Part shown: piece after piece, positions 62,651-64,000 of the stretch
Numbering within the stretch: position 1 is the first letter of the stretch
Layout: each line of letters starts with the position of its first letter
Assembly (NCBI GenBank): GCA_028485475.2
Contig: CP144143.1
Span: 930,001 to 994,000, forward strand
DNA from: Chitinophagaceae bacterium C216
GTDB taxonomy: Bacteria; Bacteroidota; Bacteroidia; Chitinophagales; Chitinophagaceae
Direction: 5' to 3'
Length of the DNA stretch: 64,000 nucleotides
The notes under the pieces: generated by a model
Told to the model about the DNA's origin: nothing
Seen by the model: the letters and a program-made list of their open reading frames with translations, nothing else
The model's database searches: none
Position numbers and translations under genes: made by a program

Positions 62651-64000
62651 ATGATGCATATGTATAAGAGATTTGAAAATAGTATTGTTTGTTGCATGCT
62701 TATTGCATCATTGCTTGTTTATTCCTGCGGGAGTAAGAGTGATGTTGTAGCGCCGCCGCCCTCAGTCGACCCAAAGGTGCCCACCCTTAACAATGTTACT
62801 GTTGATGGTGTAAATCTTAATAACGCTCGTTACAACATTAGTCTGAAACCTCAGATTAAATTGAGCTTTTCGCAACCATTAGCAGCCTCATCTCTGAATG
62901 CCGTATCATTAGTTACTGCAACAGGCTCTATGGTATCTGTTAATAAAGCTCTTTCTAATAATGATTCGGCCATCATTTTACAGCCGGTAAATAATCTGTC
63001 ATTCCTGACCCGGTTTAATATCATCGTAAATCAGGATGTTCAGTCTGTATCAGGTGGAACTATGACTGGAGGTTTCACAGGTAGTTTTGTAACCAAGATG
63101 GATTCTTCGCGCAAGTTTCCGAAGATTTCAGATGAAGCTTTATTCGATACCGTTCAGCGCAGAACGTTGAAGTACTTCTGGGACTTTGCACATCCTGTTT
63201 CCGGCCTAATACGTGAAGGTACTAAGCATGATTCTAAGATTGTCACCACTGGAGGCTCCGGGTTTGGAATTATGGCTTTGCTTGTTGCAGCAGAGCGAGG
63301 TTTTAAAACCAAAGCCGAGGTGCTACACCGATTGCAGACCATGATTGCTTTTTTGAAAAATACGGCACAGCATTTTCATGGGGTGTATCCACATTGGCTA
63401 GACGGTAGTACAGGCGAGGTGATTCCTTTCAGTTCCAATGATAATGGCGCCGATCTGGTAGAAACTGCTTTTTTGGTGCAGGGATTATTGTGTGCTCGAC
63501 AGTACTTTGATGGCATGACGGCAGAGGAGGTACAGTTGAGGGACGATATCAATACTATTGTCAACAGAGTACAGTGGAACTGGTTTCAGAAGGAAAACGA
63601 TAATGTGTTATACTGGCACTGGAGTCCTACTGTTTCATGGGCAATGAATCTTAAAATTCAAGGGTGGAATGAATGTTTGCTTACCTATGTGTTAGCTGCC
63701 GGTTCAGAAAATTATAGTATCGCCAAGTCGGTATACGATAATGGTTGGGCGCAAAACGGAGGTATCCGAAACGGTACTATTTATTATGGTTATACTTTGC
63801 CCTTGGGACCTAATTTAGGCGGGCCGCTATTTTTCGCGCATTATTCATTCTTAGGATTAAAGCCTTATGAACTTAGCGATGCCTATGCTGATTATTGGAC
63901 GCAGAATCGCCATCATACGTTGATCAATTATAATTATTGCAAAGCCAATCCTAAAGATTATTACGGCTATAGTGATTCGGTGTGGGGATTGACGGCTAGT
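62651..64000 (+). CDS. GH144-like glucanase lipoprotein (glycoamylase-like domain), 3' partial
   Basis: The frame is open from ATG 62651 to the last base of the window (450 codons), so the gene runs on. A lipoprotein signal ends LVYSC (Cys25). Residues about 40-155 form an Ig/Big_5-like domain (ISLKPQIKLSFSQPL, FNIIVNQDVQSVSGG). From about 175 the glycoamylase-like domain begins (TVQRRTLKYFWDFAHPVSG, NGADLVETAFLVQGL, NWFQKE, GWNECLLTYVLAA, GPLFFAHYSFLG). This pattern fits GH144 endo-beta-1,2-glucanases, whose founding member is from Chitinophaga. With SusC/D upstream it suggests a beta-1,2-glucan locus. The family assignment is by pattern and lacks a database check. Confidence 0.8.
   Translation, partial: MMHMYKRFENSIVCCMLIASLLVYSCGSKSDVVAPPPSVDPKVPTLNNVTVDGVNLNNARYNISLKPQIKLSFSQPLAASSLNAVSLVTATGSMVSVNKALSNNDSAIILQPVNNLSFLTRFNIIVNQDVQSVSGGTMTGGFTGSFVTKMDSSRKFPKISDEALFDTVQRRTLKYFWDFAHPVSGLIREGTKHDSKIVTTGGSGFGIMALLVAAERGFKTKAEVLHRLQTMIAFLKNTAQHFHGVYPHWLDGSTGEVIPFSSNDNGADLVETAFLVQGLLCARQYFDGMTAEEVQLRDDINTIVNRVQWNWFQKENDNVLYWHWSPTVSWAMNLKIQGWNECLLTYVLAAGSENYSIAKSVYDNGWAQNGGIRNGTIYYGYTLPLGPNLGGPLFFAHYSFLGLKPYELSDAYADYWTQNRHHTLINYNYCKANPKDYYGYSDSVWGLTAS

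Noticed and set aside
1-64000. tRNA, rRNA or CRISPR features
   Set aside because: No T-loop-like GGTTCGAAT in any gap, no rRNA segments and no regularly spaced repeats were seen by eye; a covariance-model scan would be needed to exclude small RNAs fully.

Overview
The window comes from a member of the Bacteroidota, most likely of the Chitinophagaceae. The signs are a SusC/SusD pair with a FecI/FecR-type sigma/anti-sigma pair, a GldH gliding lipoprotein, Bat (aerotolerance) proteins, DUF1501/DUF1800 partners, a large subunit of carbamoyl-phosphate synthase without its C-terminal allosteric domain, and many promoters of the Bacteroidota form TAnnTTTG. Most of the window is ordinary chromosomal core and semi-core DNA. 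No tRNA, rRNA or CRISPR array was seen.

Layout. 1-1965: a sugar kinase fused to a RapZ C-terminal domain, followed by a MurU-like nucleotidyltransferase; together they suggest a cell-wall amino-sugar salvage route. 2045-7822: two paralogous M1 metallopeptidases flanking a HupE/UreJ-like membrane protein and a DUF6702 protein. 7823-9501: a decayed region with a transposase remnant, a frameshifted membrane protein and the tail of an ABC exporter ATPase. 9502-14556: phosphatidylserine decarboxylase, an NTF2-like protein, BatC/BatB-like proteins, a class D beta-lactamase and a NagX-like membrane acyltransferase. 14705-19145: a nucleotide-sugar operon (rfbB, rfbA, ugd, uxs). 19389-22650: an ECF sigma factor, recG and an unknown protein. 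22822-26746: the ribosomal alpha operon infA-rpmJ-rpsM-rpsK-rpsD-rpoA-rplQ. 26800-29241: a metal-binding cluster (beta-barrel, two HMA proteins, HYC_CC_PP protein). 29315-32492: a FAD oxidoreductase overlapping a C45 acyltransferase/peptidase. 32499-35623: yicC, gldH and a two-component pair. 36260-41035: an LpxD-like acyltransferase, DUF72, a HAD nucleotidase, an SDR and BatD. 41058-44177: DUF1501, DUF1800 and a small cytochrome c. 44189-48463: serS and carB. 48739-55602: an M23 peptidase, Bcp, Asd, a small membrane protein, a PfkB kinase and sigma-54. 55818-64000: a polysaccharide utilisation locus with FecI, FecR, SusC, SusD and the start of a GH144-like glucanase that runs off the window.

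The most interesting signal is upstream of asd (52341-52504, minus strand). A consensus promoter drives a 21-codon leader ORF rich in Ile, Thr, Lys, Met and Asn, which are all aspartate-family amino acids. A segment at the end of that ORF can pair with the 5' arm of a following intrinsic terminator. This is the full architecture of a ribosome-dependent transcription attenuator controlling the branch-point enzyme of that family. Other points of note are the kinase-RapZ fusion, the multiply frameshifted exporter remnant, a recG reading frame with no conventional start at its conserved N-terminus, and terminator-like hairpins inside the ribosomal operon.
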